A stretch of 64,000 nucleotides of DNA, taken from assembly GCA_026120185.1 (NCBI GenBank), contig JANUWF010001281.1, positions 744,001 through 808,000 of the forward strand. The letters run 5' to 3'. Source of the DNA: Voacanga thouarsii (Eukaryota > Streptophyta > Magnoliopsida > Gentianales > Apocynaceae). The position numbers and the translations under genes are program-made. Shown here piece after piece: positions 23,713 through 33,710 of this stretch (positions are counted from its first letter, which is position 1; each line of letters begins with the position of its first letter). The notes under the pieces were generated by a model. That model did no database searches. It was given only the letters and a program-made list of their open reading frames with translations, and was not told where the DNA came from.

Positions 23713-24060
23713 GTTGAAGTACCCCCAAAAGATCCCGATCCTCTAAATATGGGGGGTGTTACTTCGTCTATTGCCGTTAAATACTTAAGGAAAATACCTT
23801 GCGCTATTTTTTCTCCTTTTAGTATTTGAACAGGATGAAATTTATGATTTTTTTATTACAAGGTTTAATTGACCTTTGTAATCAGCATCTATTATTCCTA
23901 TAGTATTTGTTAGACTTAGACGTTTTTCATGTAAGGATGATCTAGGCGCTATTAGGAAGACTTCATCCAACTCTATTTCTGTACCTATTCCCGTATCAAT
24001 TTTTAATGTTGATAAATGATTTTTAATGATGGGTAGAATTATAGTACTTTTATCATTAGG
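23709..24060 (-). pseudogene. Viral dUTPase domain, copy 1 (C-terminal motifs preserved)
   Basis: dUTPases hydrolyse dUTP to dUMP and pyrophosphate, lowering uracil in DNA. Visible motifs in order: IDTGIGTE, APRSSL (motif 2), GIIDADYKG (motif 3), then after one frameshift GEKIAQGIF (motif 4) and RGSGSFGGTS (motif 5), then TGA at 23709-23711. Motif 1 (AGYD) is not preserved here but is in copy 2 at ~30890. The stop overlaps the next ATG. A stop after LVIKKS and the frameshift make it inactive. Confidence 0.82.
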
Positions 24061-24189
24061 ACTAGAAATCAGATTCTCCCTGTATAAATTAACTAATTTC
24101 TGTGAATTACTATTATTATAGTAATACAGATATCTAGGGGGAATACTTTGTATTTTATTATTCCTGAAATTTTTTAATTGTGTTTCAGG

Positions 24190-24495
24190 ATCTACAATTG
24201 TTTTTACTATTTGGAAGGTTTGACCTTTTTACATCTATCAATTACACTTTCAAGTTTACTATAAGTAATTATGTCTAATTTTTCTTTATCTGGCAATCCT
24301 GAGGCTGTCATCTTAAAACTTTTCTATTTCTTCCCAGCTATGGATTAGTTCTCTAGTTATAAGGTTATAAATATTGTATTTATGTAAAATCCAGTATTCA
24401 AGAACCTCTATTTCTCCTAAATTAATAATCTCATGGATTATTCTGAATTCGGGTTGTTCTAAAGGTTTATCTAAGGATTCAACCCTATAATTCAT
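24190..24495 (-). pseudogene. Viral ORF3 N-terminus
   Basis: It starts at the ATG at 24495, overlapping the ORF2 stop in ATGA, with MNYRVESLDKPLEQPEFRII. It runs about 60 residues to a stop near 24315, and a coding-like continuation follows in another frame (TASGLPDKEKLDIITYSKLE). In badnaviruses this position begins the large polyprotein. Here the piece is soon followed by the dUTPase. Confidence 0.65.
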
Positions 24496-24825
24496 GGTTT
24501 TTTCCAAGTTGCAAAAATTTTAGATTTTGGTTTCTTTGCTATCTTGCTTGGATCTAAATTTAATCTTTTAATAACATCATTTAAGTCATCTAATTTTGAT
24601 GTTATTTCAGGATTATTTGGAATGGGGTTGTTCTAACTTTTCCAAAATATTTAATAACAGAGTTATTATTACATTATTCTATCTAATCATTAATTGATCA
24701 GCAGGTGATATTGGATCGCTATATTCAGTATTTTCCTTAGTGAATATTCCTATTGCTTTAGGTAGATATTTTTTACTTTCTACCAAAGCTTGTTGATATT
24801 CTGAATTATTTAGGGGTTCTGTCAT
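24492..24825 (-). pseudogene. Viral ORF2, small protein with basic C-terminus
   Basis: ATG at 24825, overlapping the ORF1 stop; TGA at 24492-24494, overlapping the ORF3 start. About 110 residues: N-terminal EYQQALVESKKYLPKAIG, a leucine-rich QNNVIITLLLNILEKLE segment, and a basic tail KKPKSKIFATWKKP. Length, position and the EY..AL...K...AIGF-like start resemble badnavirus P2, a virion-associated nucleic-acid-binding protein. It is broken by one in-frame stop (before NNVII) and one frameshift near PHSK. Confidence 0.7.
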
Positions 24826-25358
24826 AATTTAATTCCTAAAATGGCTTCATAGTATTTTTCTAATTTTAACTGTGTGTGTTTACTTTGTTCTAGAAGGAAT
24901 CTGGTTTCTTTTAACCCTTTTCTAGTATTTTCTAGAAATTTTCTAGTTTCTACTTCTATTTCTTTAGGACTGTGTAACTTTAGCTCTAAGATTAACTGAT
25001 TTAAATCTTCTTTTGAAGGAAGATTTCTAAGTTTCCTAACATTCACACTATTTTTTATGTGATCTAAATTATCTTTGATTACACTAAATTCTTGCACAAT
25101 ACTATCTCTGTGCTTAATATGAGCTTTTAACAAATCAACTAAATTTTGGTTTAGCTTAGATTGATTGTTAAAGATTATAGATAAGAAATCTACAACTAAA
25201 TTCTGCTGAGGGTATGTACCATGAAAAAGATGTTTAAATCTTTCAGTATTTGGAGTGGTTCTCTCAAAACAACACCAAATATAATGACCATCTGAAGTAT
25301 GCCGTTGAACAAAAGTTCTATCAGCCAAGTCTAAGTTTTCTAATTTCTTTTTCTCCAC
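24822..25358 (-). CDS. Viral ORF1, 178-residue helical protein (still open)
   Basis: The longest undamaged viral frame in this copy: ATG at 25358, TGA at 24822 in an ATGA overlap with ORF2. The middle and C-terminal parts are rich in Leu, Lys and Glu and predicted helical or coiled coil (SIVQEFSVIKDNLDHIKNSV; RKFLENTRKGLKETRFLLEQ). Position, size and overlap match ORF1 of badnaviruses and tungroviruses, whose role is poorly known. I see no catalytic motif. It lies in a fossil with no intact downstream genes, so expression is doubtful. Confidence 0.7.
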   Translation of the reverse strand: MEKKKLENLDLADRTFVQRHTSDGHYIWCCFERTTPNTERFKHLFHGTYPQQNLVVDFLSIIFNNQSKLNQNLVDLLKAHIKHRDSIVQEFSVIKDNLDHIKNSVNVRKLRNLPSKEDLNQLILELKLHSPKEIEVETRKFLENTRKGLKETRFLLEQSKHTQLKLEKYYEAILGIKL

Positions 25359-25945
25359 TCTGAAATAATTTCTATTGTACTAGTAACATACTTCTATTTA
25401 TCTGCACTAGATGAGTAATATAGATTTTTTCTTTCAAATTACCAGAAAGATAAATCTCAGGTTTATTAGATACTATTTCTCTACTAAAGAAGACTCACAC
25501 TATGGGGTCAAGGCTGCCTCCCACAGGACTTACAAAAGACCACTGAGTTCTTTTACCCTCAATGAGACACTTTCCTCTTACACCTGAATATTTGTGATAA
25601 CTGAAAGATCCTTATACTAATTCATGTAATGTAGCAAACATCAGTATTCTAGTTAGACAAAATAAATCAACTAAACAACTCATATATAGATGTCTTTAGG
25701 GTACGTGGCTTTGTTGCTTACAGCAAAGAGATCGCCTCTTTGAGCATAAAGCCCTACTGCTGTTTATTTCCCAGCCTATATACCTTAAAGATTCTATATA
25801 CTTATGTCCTGCAACAAATTTTTGAAGAAAAAGAAATCAAAATATTAGTAAAGGCTAAAGGCAATATTTCATATATTCATTATACAAGGGAGTTTTGAGA
25901 GACCAAAGGTCTCTATTCCATAGTTACCTTATAAACACAAACATT
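25359..25945 (-). promoter_or_regulatory. Viral leader / intergenic region upstream of ORF1
   Basis: About 590 nt before ORF1 on the minus strand. It holds a TATA-like TTTATAAGG (25928-25936), the palindrome GAGACC..GGTCTC just downstream, and a possible stem-loop around 25690-25770 (GGGCTTTATGCTC ... AAAGCC). Long structured leaders are known in this virus family. At ~25947 it is joined abruptly to a truncated RT coding region, so its natural upstream part is missing. No tRNA-Met primer site was found. Confidence 0.5.
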
Positions 25946-25959
25946 GGTTTACCTTTTAT

Positions 25960-26470
25960 AATTAACTTAGTGTTAATTATATCTAATTTACAAAGAATTT
26001 TATTTTTATTCCAATGTTCAGTAGGATTTACTCCAATTATCTTAATGGCTTCTAATTTTGACAAAACTTGATCAATGTCTTCCAGATTATGCAATATTCC
26101 CAAATTGAAATTATCTTCATTTTATTCTGGGATTAAATTAACTACTTCATGGTATATATTTCCAAATTCTTCTATAGAATCTGAAGCTACAAATTCATCA
26201 TCCACCATGCTTTTATGCAGTATTTCTGATGCTAAAGAATTTAGTTCTCTGGAATAAGGTGAGCTAAGAATTGTATTAGCTTGTTTAAAGAAAGTTAGCT
26301 TATTTCCTTCTACTATTATTCCACCATGAAGATTTTTGATGAAATTCATGCCTATGATTAACTGATAATTCATGGAAGATATCCATTTAGTTAGTAGATA
26401 ATATTTCTCTGTATTAAATTTAATTGTATAATCTACCAATCTATCATCTAATTTTCTGACATTTCCTACC
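25960..26470 (-). pseudogene. Viral protease C-terminus to RT N-terminus, copy 1
   Basis: The open frame at 26122-26439 contains YQLIIGMNFIKNLHGG, the ILG.NFL-like end of a retropepsin, then an acidic linker (VDDEFVASDSIEEFGNIY). It runs on into IICKLDIIN-type RT N-terminal sequence, broken by a stop and cut at ~25947 where the leader begins. Confidence 0.7.
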
Positions 26471-27060
26471 GTATCAATTACATTTGTGTGTTAGATCTAA
26501 TCTTATACTTTTGTGGCATAAGGTCTTGATGTATGTGAGACATTGTTGCACCAGTATTTATAATTTCCAACAATGTAATTGTATATTTGTCAGGAAATTC
26601 TATTGTGCATACAGTATTTAACAGATTATTTGACCTGTACTTCCCTATGGTCAAATTTTCTAAATTTTCAGTAGAGGTAAGAATAGATTCTAAGCTATTT
26701 TGTTCTTATATTCTTATTCCTTTCTGTTTTCTATCTTTATTTTTATAGATACAATCTCTAAGACTTTTCTCGAGATTATCTATGTATTTCTATAAAATTT
26801 CTATTGTCTTAAGGTGAGTATTTACCTGTTGCTTTAATGTGACTTCAGGTATTTCTTCAACCTATTGTTCTATTTTATTATTCATATATAACTAAATTGG
26901 CTATTTGCACAGAATCTACAAACTGCTAAATAGCAAGTTGTGCAATGTGTTCTGTGTTTTTCTACTAAAAATTTAAAACAAATTTCACATGTATCTTTTA
27001 ATTTTGTGAAATCTTTCCAAGTATGTTAACATCTATTAAATTTGTCAAAACTTACCTTAT
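26470..27060 (-). pseudogene. Viral aspartic protease active-site region, copy 1 (mutated)
   Basis: The active-site region reads INTGATMSHIHQDL. The catalytic Asp is replaced by Asn (copy 2 at 29797-30033 has IDTGAT). Stops interrupt the surrounding frame. The upper part is a linker homologous to 30040-30430. Confidence 0.7.
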
Positions 27061-27083
27061 ACTTATTTTGAAGGAATACTGGG

Positions 27084-27380
27084 TTAGTATCTAAATTCTT
27101 GTTCATTTATATTTAAAAGATTCATTTCTTCAAAATCTTTTAATCTATCTATCATGCCAGTAACACTCAAGTAACTCATAATGTCACTGTCATTATCTTT
27201 TTCATCTCCATCTAATGATACAATATCATATTCAGGACGTTTTGTACTATAAAATGGGTATGTATTAATTTCAAGAGATTCATACACGTTTAGCCTATCT
27301 GTCTTGACATTTTTATTTTTGCATTAGTATGCAAAATGACCTAATTCTCCACAAACATAACATTTACATTTCTTTGGAGG
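27084..27380 (-). pseudogene. Viral CCHC zinc finger and acidic linker, copy 1
   Basis: KCKCYVCGELGHFAY-stop-CK: a CX2CX4HX4C finger with all four ligands but a stop before the last Cys. An open frame at 27084-27287 with VYESLEINTYPFY and an Asp-rich segment (DGDEKDNDSDI) follows, a block absent from copy 2. Confidence 0.75.
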
Positions 27381-27504
27381 TTTGTGGGTTTTAAATTTTT
27401 TGACTTGGTTTTTCATTGGTCTACCCTTTTATATGTTTTACTCATTTCTTTGTCTTTTCATCCTTTACATAAGACATGGGAGTATAAATATTTTTGCAAT
27501 GATT

Positions 27505-28310
27505 ATAATTTTTAATTTGTCTATCTATCTCCTTTTGTATACATTGTTCTTTGAGATAGTTAAACAAGAATTAAATTCTATTGGTAATGCCTACCACTGG
27601 TCTATTACCAACAGATTCCATCCATTTTTCACTAACTACTTTCCCTAAAGGATTAGGTAGCTTAGCAAAAAATTTATCACTAAGTTCTAGATCCCAACTT
27701 CTTCCTGTCTTGGATGTTAGATCTAAATACTTTTGGCTAAATTTATCCAAGTCTAATAATTTTGGATCTACTTGTAAAATTTCAAGATCTTTCATAGCTT
27801 GATCTTGGAGCTCTATTTGACCTCTATAAGGATCATACCCTAAAATTACTTGTCTGATCTAGCTAGTTATATTTTGGGGATTTTCAGCAAGAACCAACAA
27901 TTATTTATAGGACTCTGAGTATTTTGTTCTCTAATCAATGAAATAATTTTTCATGAATCCTAAAAGATTTTCTATGAAACCTATTACTTGTTCTTCCGTC
28001 ATATTAAAATTTACCCTTTCTAATGCATTTAATGCATCAGCTTCCTATCTATCAATTACTCGGGCCATTTCTATGGGTGAAATGATGACAGAATTAAAGT
28101 ACTTCCTCCTTTATTTTGATGTGGTAAATTATAAATGTCTATAGGAGTATCTGGTAGTCCTATGTTTTTTTTTTTTAAATTGTACATTTTTCCTCCATCA
28201 CTAGTTGGTTCAATTCTAGAAGGTTCTCTTCTAGGCAACTGTGTGGTTCTTGAGGATGGTACACCATAACTTAGCTCTGATCCCAAATAAATAAAAACAG
28301 AAACAAACAC
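27505..28310 (-). pseudogene. Viral capsid-protein region
   Basis: Upstream of the zinc finger in reading order. Frames at 28071-28310 (Arg/Ser/Pro-rich, TTQLPRREPSRIEP) and 27571-27795 (LDLDKFSQKYLDL, WDLELSDKFFAKLPNPLGK) fit the position and character of a caulimovirid capsid protein, which ends in a CCHC finger. Stops and frame changes separate them. The assignment rests mainly on order. Confidence 0.55.
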
Positions 28311-28550
28311 ACTAATTTAGTTCACTGAAGTGTAAGTGTGGGTTCCTAACTTCAGTAGCAATGATTGAATATATAGTCATGCATGAATTGCTCGGATATA
28401 AACAGATTTGGCCCTTCAAGAAGGTAAGGGACAAATGACTCTTAACCCTTTAAGAAAGTAAAGGGCAAATGATTCTTTTTATTTTATTTCTAGTGGGGAC
28501 TACATTTCCACTCTGAAAAGACAAACATACTCCAACAATTTTTCTATTGA
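28285..28550 (+). promoter_or_regulatory. Viral intergenic region, copy A (inverted)
   Basis: Matches 28965-29285 in direct orientation. It has the TATA-like TATAAACA (28397-28404), then two ~34-bp units AAGAAGGTAAGGGACAAATG..., and ends near TACTCCAACA. It is directly followed by an RNase H piece. Confidence 0.65.
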
Positions 28551-28554
28551 AAGG

Positions 28555-28880
28555 ATGAAAAAATAGATGGTTACTGTAGTGGTTTATATAAAAACCAAGT
28601 TAGTGCGACATATGCTGAAATTCTTGCATGCATTTGCGTACTAAATGAATTTTCTATTCATGTAAGAAACAACAAAGAATTTACATTAAGAACTGATTGT
28701 AAACCAATTATTATTTTTTACAATAAAATGTCTAATTCTAAGTTATCTTATCAGAGATGGATTAAATTTGTGGATTTTCTTGTAGGTAATGGTTTCAATG
28801 TGTTCATTGAACACATTAATGCAGGTCAAAATTTTTAGGCTAATAAATTGAGTAGGCTAGTCCAGTCTCCTCAAGCCTAA
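28555..28880 (+). pseudogene. Viral RNase H C-terminal half (inverted)
   Basis: Plus-strand frame reads ATYAEILACICVLNEF, FTLRTDCKPIIIFY (RTD with a catalytic Asp), SYQRWIKFVDFL, FIEHINAGQNF then stop-ANKLSRLV. The AE.LA and TDCK motifs mark an RNase H fold. The first third of the domain is missing. Confidence 0.75.
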
Positions 28881-29285
28881 AATATGTAATGGACTTTAAA
28901 TCCAAAATTATTTAGTCAAGTTTTGGGCTTGAAATGACCATTGCACAGTATTCAAAGATGTTTTACCAAATAAATAAAAACAAAAACAAAGACACTAATT
29001 TACTTCACTGAAGTGTAAGTGTGGGTTCCTAACTTCAGTAGCAATGACTGAATATATAGTTATGCATGAACTGCCTGGGATATAAATAGATTTGGCCCTT
29101 TAAGAAGGTAAGGGACAAATGACTCTTGATCCTTCAAGAAAGTAAAGGGCAAATGACTCTTTGGTAAAGATACCGACAAATAACCTTTGAGAAAAGGAAA
29201 TGGCAAATGATTCTTTTTATTTTATTTTTGGTGGGGACTACATTTCCACTCAGAAAAGACAAACATACTCCAACAGTTTTTCCAC
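28880..29285 (+). promoter_or_regulatory. Viral intergenic region, copy B, with TATA box and 34-bp repeats
   Basis: It follows the RNase H stop directly, as in the viral genome. TATAAATA lies at 29081-29088. Downstream is a run of about four imperfect ~34-bp units of the form AAG.AGGTAAGGGACAAATGACTCTT (29098-29215); the other copy has two. Confidence 0.65.
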
Positions 29286-29343
29286 TAAAAAGTGGTAGTG
29301 AGTAAAGTGGAGTTTACAAACTCAAAATTTAGAAGCTATTCTT

Positions 29344-29784
29344 CTAGACTTCCATAGCATTAGCGACTATTCTACTTTTTTCTCTGACTATTTCACTATA
29401 TTTCCTTACGATAAAAGCATGAGTTCTATGAGGACTATTACTATTTTTAACTACCTTAAGATCTAAAAGTTCTTTGATGTGCATATTAACTTCTTCTAGA
29501 TCTTTTGGAGTATAGATCATTGTTTTGTCTTTTATAATTAACTCAGTGTTAATTATATCTAATTTACAAATAATTTTATTTTTATTCCAATGTTCTATAG
29601 AATTTTCTCCAATTATCTTAATGGCTTCTAATTTTGACAGAACTTGCTCAATTTCTGCTTTATTATGTAATATTCCCAAACTGAAATTATCTTCATTATG
29701 TTCTGGGATTAAATTAACTACTTCATTGTATATATTTCCAAATTCTTCTATAGAATTTGAAGTTACAAATTCATCATCCACCAC
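29344..29784 (-). pseudogene. Viral reverse transcriptase N-terminus, copy 2
   Basis: 146-residue open frame. The C-terminal half (YTPKDLEEVNMHIKELLDLK, NSPHRTHAFIVRKYSEIVR, KSRIV) matches the first part of a caulimovirid RT, just before the fingers motif. It stops at 29344, where the inverted intergenic block begins, so palm and YxDD are missing. Confidence 0.78.
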
Positions 29785-29796
29785 ACCTGCATGATG

Positions 29797-30033
29797 CTAA
29801 TAGCAGCCTACCAATCTATCATCTAATTTTCTGACATTTCCTATAGTATCAATTATATTTGTTCCTGTGTCAGATCTAATCTTATACTTTTGTGGCACAA
29901 GGTCTTGATGTATGTGAGACATTGTTGCACCAGTATCTATAATTGCTGACAATGTAATTGTATATTTGTCAGGAATTTCTATTGTACATACAATATTTAA
30001 CAGATTATTTGACCTGTACTTCCCTATGGTCAA
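29797..30033 (-). pseudogene. Viral aspartic protease N-terminal half, copy 2
   Basis: Contains the intact active-site motif IIDTGATMSHIHQDL. Compared with copy 1 the C-terminal half of the protease (the LIIGMNF region) is deleted, and the next frame starts at 29784. Confidence 0.78.
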
Positions 30034-30209
30034 AATTTCTAAATTTTTAGTAGGGGTAAGAATAAATTCTAAGCTATTTTGTTCTATTCTTATTCCTTTC
30101 TGTTTTCTATCTTTATTTTTACAGATACAATCTCTAAGACTTTTCTCGAGATTATCTATGTATTTTTGTAAAATTTCTGTTGTCTTAAGGTGAGTATTTA
30201 CCTATTGCT

Positions 30210-31157
30210 TTAATATGACTTCAAGTCTTTAACCTTTTGTTCTATTTTATGATTCATATCATAACTAAATTGGCTATTTGTACATAATTTACAAACTGCT
30301 AAATAGAAAGTTGTGTAATGTGTTCTGTGTTTTTCTACTAAAAATTTAGGACAAATTTCACATCTATCTTTTAATTTTGTGAAATCTTTCCAAGTATGTT
30401 GATAGCTATTAAATTTGTCAAAACTTACCTTATAATTATTTTGAAGGAATACTGGGTTATTATCTAAATTCCAGTCTTGTTCATTTATATTTAAAAGATT
30501 CCTTTCTTCAAAATCTTTTAATCTATCTATCATGTCAGTAATAGAATGTTCTGTACCATAAAATGGGTATGTATTAATTTCAAGAGATTCATACACGTTT
30601 AGCCTATCTCTTTTGACATTTTTATTTTTGCATTGGTATGCAAAATGACCTAATTCTTCACGGACATAACATTTACATTTCTTTGGAGGTTTGATTACTA
30701 GTTTTAAATGACCTTTGTAATCAGCATCTATTATTCCTATAGTATTTGCTAAACTTAGACCTTTTTCATGTAAGGATGATCTAGGAGCTATTAGGAAGAC
30801 TTCAACCAATTCCATTTCTGTACCTATTCCTGTATCAATTTTTAATGTTGATAAAGGATTAATTATTACAGTTATAGGGATGCTAATATCATATCCAGCA
30901 CTTCTAATATTCACTATTCTTGCATCTTCCATAGAGTTGAAGTTGCCAATGCTTCCTTGAATAGTAATCATACTTTGAAGATGGTGTCTCTGGTAATATG
31001 CTACTAATTCTGGGTCCTCAATAAACAAACTGGGGAAAGGAACATATATGTTTGATTGTTTGAGAGGGGACCAGCTATTGATAAAGACTTTGAAATGCCG
31101 AGATTCACATATAAGCTTGTGAATCATGCCAAAGGATGTGTCACAAATATGTGTCAA
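30210..31157 (-). pseudogene. Viral polyprotein piece: unknown domain, dUTPase, zinc finger (315-residue open frame)
   Basis: Order: residues ~1-80 unknown (YVPFPSLFIEDPELVAYYQR); ~85-150 dUTPase with motif 1 SAGYDISIP, IDTGIGTE, motif 2 APRSSLHEKG and motif 3 GIIDADYKG; ~155-175 zinc finger KCKCYVREELGHFAYQCK, in which the second Cys is Arg; then the linker VYESLEINTYPFY and a Cys-containing segment. dUTPase motifs 4-5 and the whole capsid region are missing between LVI and KPPKKCKC, so an internal deletion joined two distant parts in frame. The open frame is therefore a fusion by deletion, not a native protein. Confidence 0.8.
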
Positions 31158-31159
31158 CT

Positions 31160-31995
31160 TTAATGTCCTGTAATTATAAATCTAATGTAGAATGGTATTA
31201 TGATCTTCTGGAATAATAATAAGATTATTGTAGACATAAGGAATTAGGGGATTGGTATGTGGAAAGGCTTAAAACAAAACCTCAGTCCTACACTCATCAG
31301 GATAATTTGCATTAAAAGATGGGGGAACTACAGAAAAGTCTAATTTGATAAACCCACTGGAGTAAGTATCCATCTTAGTGAACAAGGTCATTACATGGTT
31401 GAGTTGTCTGTCAAGTAATACTTTGTTGGCAAGATCATAGTAACCATTAGGGATATAAATATGTGCCAACATATCATGTCCAATTAGATTTTAGACAGAC
31501 AGGTCCAAACTAAGAATCTTTTTATCAATCCACTTTGATATTTTGATAACTCCACTGACAAAAGTAAAGCTTTTAGTGGGGTTACTGTCATCTTTGTAAC
31601 TGATAATGTAGAAAGATAAGCCATCATAATGTTGAACTGGCTTTGTGTAGATTTTTCTCAGGAACTATTGCAGTGCCAGTTGTTCAGCCATTTTATCAGT
31701 GAGAACAAACTTATAGATATGTATCTTGATGTCCTTTGGAAATTTTGAGGGGCAACTTTTCCAATTCCTTTCTTTGTCTGAAAGGTCATCATCTATAAAT
31801 TTGACAAACTTTTCTCTATTTTCAGCAGTTTCTTTAGTAAGATTTTCTTTTCCTTTAAGGGAAATTTTAAGCATTTGCATTTAGTTTTCAAGTGCTAAAA
31901 CAGATTTGGGTCTGAAATCATCTTGGACAAGAAGAGTTAAAGAATTGGGCTTTGTAGTTTGTAAGAGCTGAATTTGTCCATTTAGATGAGCAAGG
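31160..31995 (-). pseudogene. Viral ORF3 N-terminal region, copy 2 (unrecognised, movement-protein position)
   Basis: Broken frames: 31665-31880 (KEKENL-type charged helix, DIKIHIYKFVLTDKMAEQLA), then SFTFVSGVIKISKW, and 31269-31472 (IYIPNGYYDLANKVLLDR, MDTYSSGFIKLDFS). At the top, LAHLNGQIQLLQ continues, across the copia insertion, in frame with KALSGH at 41134. Position suggests the movement protein, but no diagnostic motif is seen. Confidence 0.5.
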
Positions 31996-33697
31996 TGTTA
32001 GTGTTGTGCCCTAGAGGCAATCACTTGTACATTGTATATGACACATTTTATTTTAATAAAAGACATTATTTATCTTACAGTTTCTTTTGTTTATTTTAAG
32101 TAATATAACTGCTCGATAAAGTCCCTAGTACAACACTGTGTTAAGGAAATCATGATAGAGATCATGATATGAGATTCCTACTACACTGGATGGTGTTAGT
32201 ACTTAAATAGTCCATAGTCATAGTATTAATGAGATAAGACATCATTAATGCGTTAAGACTAGCATGTGTTAGACTTCCTGATTTGATCAGGTGGTAGTTC
32301 TCATAACCGTGAGTATTGAGATACTCAAAGTTAACACATGGATGTTTGTTAATGGAACAAGTTCATTGGATGGCCTAGCTTTGAGATAATCACATGGATA
32401 ACTATTTAGTGCCAGTGATATAATCTCAATATAGAAAACGTGCAAGTATTCTTAGACTTGAAATCTCCAAGGTACTTTGTTTGCTGAGCCTTGTACTTTG
32501 ATTCCAATCTCCGGAGCTCGATTAGAGGGCCGCCTATGGGATGGATTTGGGTACATGGTGAGGTAAACGAAAGTAGTTGAGAGGGTCAATAAAGGATTCA
32601 CCACTCCTAATAGTAGGGATGGATATTGTAGGAATTACTACTCGAAAGTCCTTGGTTAAGGCAATTGTATATTGGAAATAGTTTCAATTGATACACATCT
32701 AGAGTAGTGGGTTCCTGGTACAAGTACTATTGTATTCGGGTCAGAATTAATTCTGGAGGGAATTGGCACTAATTCCGTACTCCAAGCCGAATAAGATATT
32801 GTATGATGAAAGAAGTTGATTGCACTGAAGTTTGTTATTGAAGGGTTCATGTCAAGCTACTTGACTTCCTAAACTCTTGGGTGGTCATGATGTGTTGCTA
32901 GATACCGCTCATGATCTAGGAATATGGGTTTATTAATTGATGAATTAATAAATCAATTTTGATTAGAATTAATATGATTAATTCTAATTAATTATGGATT
33001 ATTAATCTCAAAGACGTTTGGATTAATTCATGTTCTCTACCAATTGACTGGGAAACCTAATAGGTCACACACAATAGAGGATTATATACTCAATATGTTA
33101 TTTGATAACATTGTAGGGTTAATTGAGAGAAAGAAAAATTGTTGTGGACAAATTATAATTAGTTATAATTTGTTGTACAAGTTGTAATTGTGAGAACTTG
33201 ATGTTTCCAATTATAATTAGGGAATTCTAATAGGATTAGAATTCTCAGTTTTGGGAAGGGAATTTCGTGTGATTTATAGTAGCTAATAACACACGAAAAA
33301 CCCTAGCCATATAGCTGAAACATAGTACACGATTCTCTCTTCCTTTGATCTCTCTCTCTCTCGATTTTGATCTTGAACCCTAGCCGCCATCCTTTTTCTG
33401 CTAGCACAGAAATTTGGTGCTTGAGTATTCCTCTGTGTGGATTACTGTTAGAGATAATCACATACTGTGATTATAGTGGTTAGACGTTTAACTCACGTGG
33501 AGATTGATCACGAGGATTGCTGGATCGCGCCTCAACTTAAAGAAGAAATTTTTGTTCTTCGGACGATCACGCAAAGGTAAAAGCTGTTACCTTTACCCTC
33601 ATTATGTCTTATTTTTCATACATAGATGGGTCCTGGGAGGGTATCTCGTTTTATTTTCCGATGTGCCGTATAGGAAACGAGCCTGAGATACCCAACA
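31996..33697 (+). repeat. 5' LTR of copia family A
   Basis: TGTTAGTGTTGTG...GATACCCAACA, 1,702 bp, followed one base later by the primer-binding site. A (CT)n tract occurs near 33343-33361. Confidence 0.92.
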
Positions 33698-33698
33698 G

Positions 33699-33710
33699 TG
33701 GTATCAGAGC
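33699..33710 (+). other. tRNA-iMet primer-binding site
   Basis: TGGTATCAGAGC, the complement of the 3' end of plant initiator tRNA-Met, placed just after the 5' LTR. Confidence 0.92.

Larger units (their letters stand above)
22250..31995. mobile_element. Endogenous pararetrovirus cluster (Caulimoviridae, badnavirus/tungrovirus-like), decayed
   Basis: At least two partial copies of one viral genome lie here, mostly on the minus strand, with inverted pieces at 22308-22400, 23030-23205 and 28285-29285. The same blocks recur: 22640-22900 with 31370-31590; 23205-23440 with 27505-27705; 23860-24030 with 30700-30870; 25960-27380 with 29510-30690. Parts seen are intergenic region, ORF1, ORF2, ORF3 start, dUTPase, capsid region, CCHC finger, aspartic protease, RT N-terminus and RNase H C-terminus. 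The RT core with its YxDD motif is not found. Stops, frameshifts and deletions are present throughout, so none of it is a working genome. It resumes at 41134, beyond a copia insertion. Confidence 0.85.

Noticed and set aside
30210..31157. The 315-residue frame as an intact host or viral gene
   Set aside because: It joins distant viral domains by an internal deletion and has a zinc-ligand change; treated as a pseudogene fusion.
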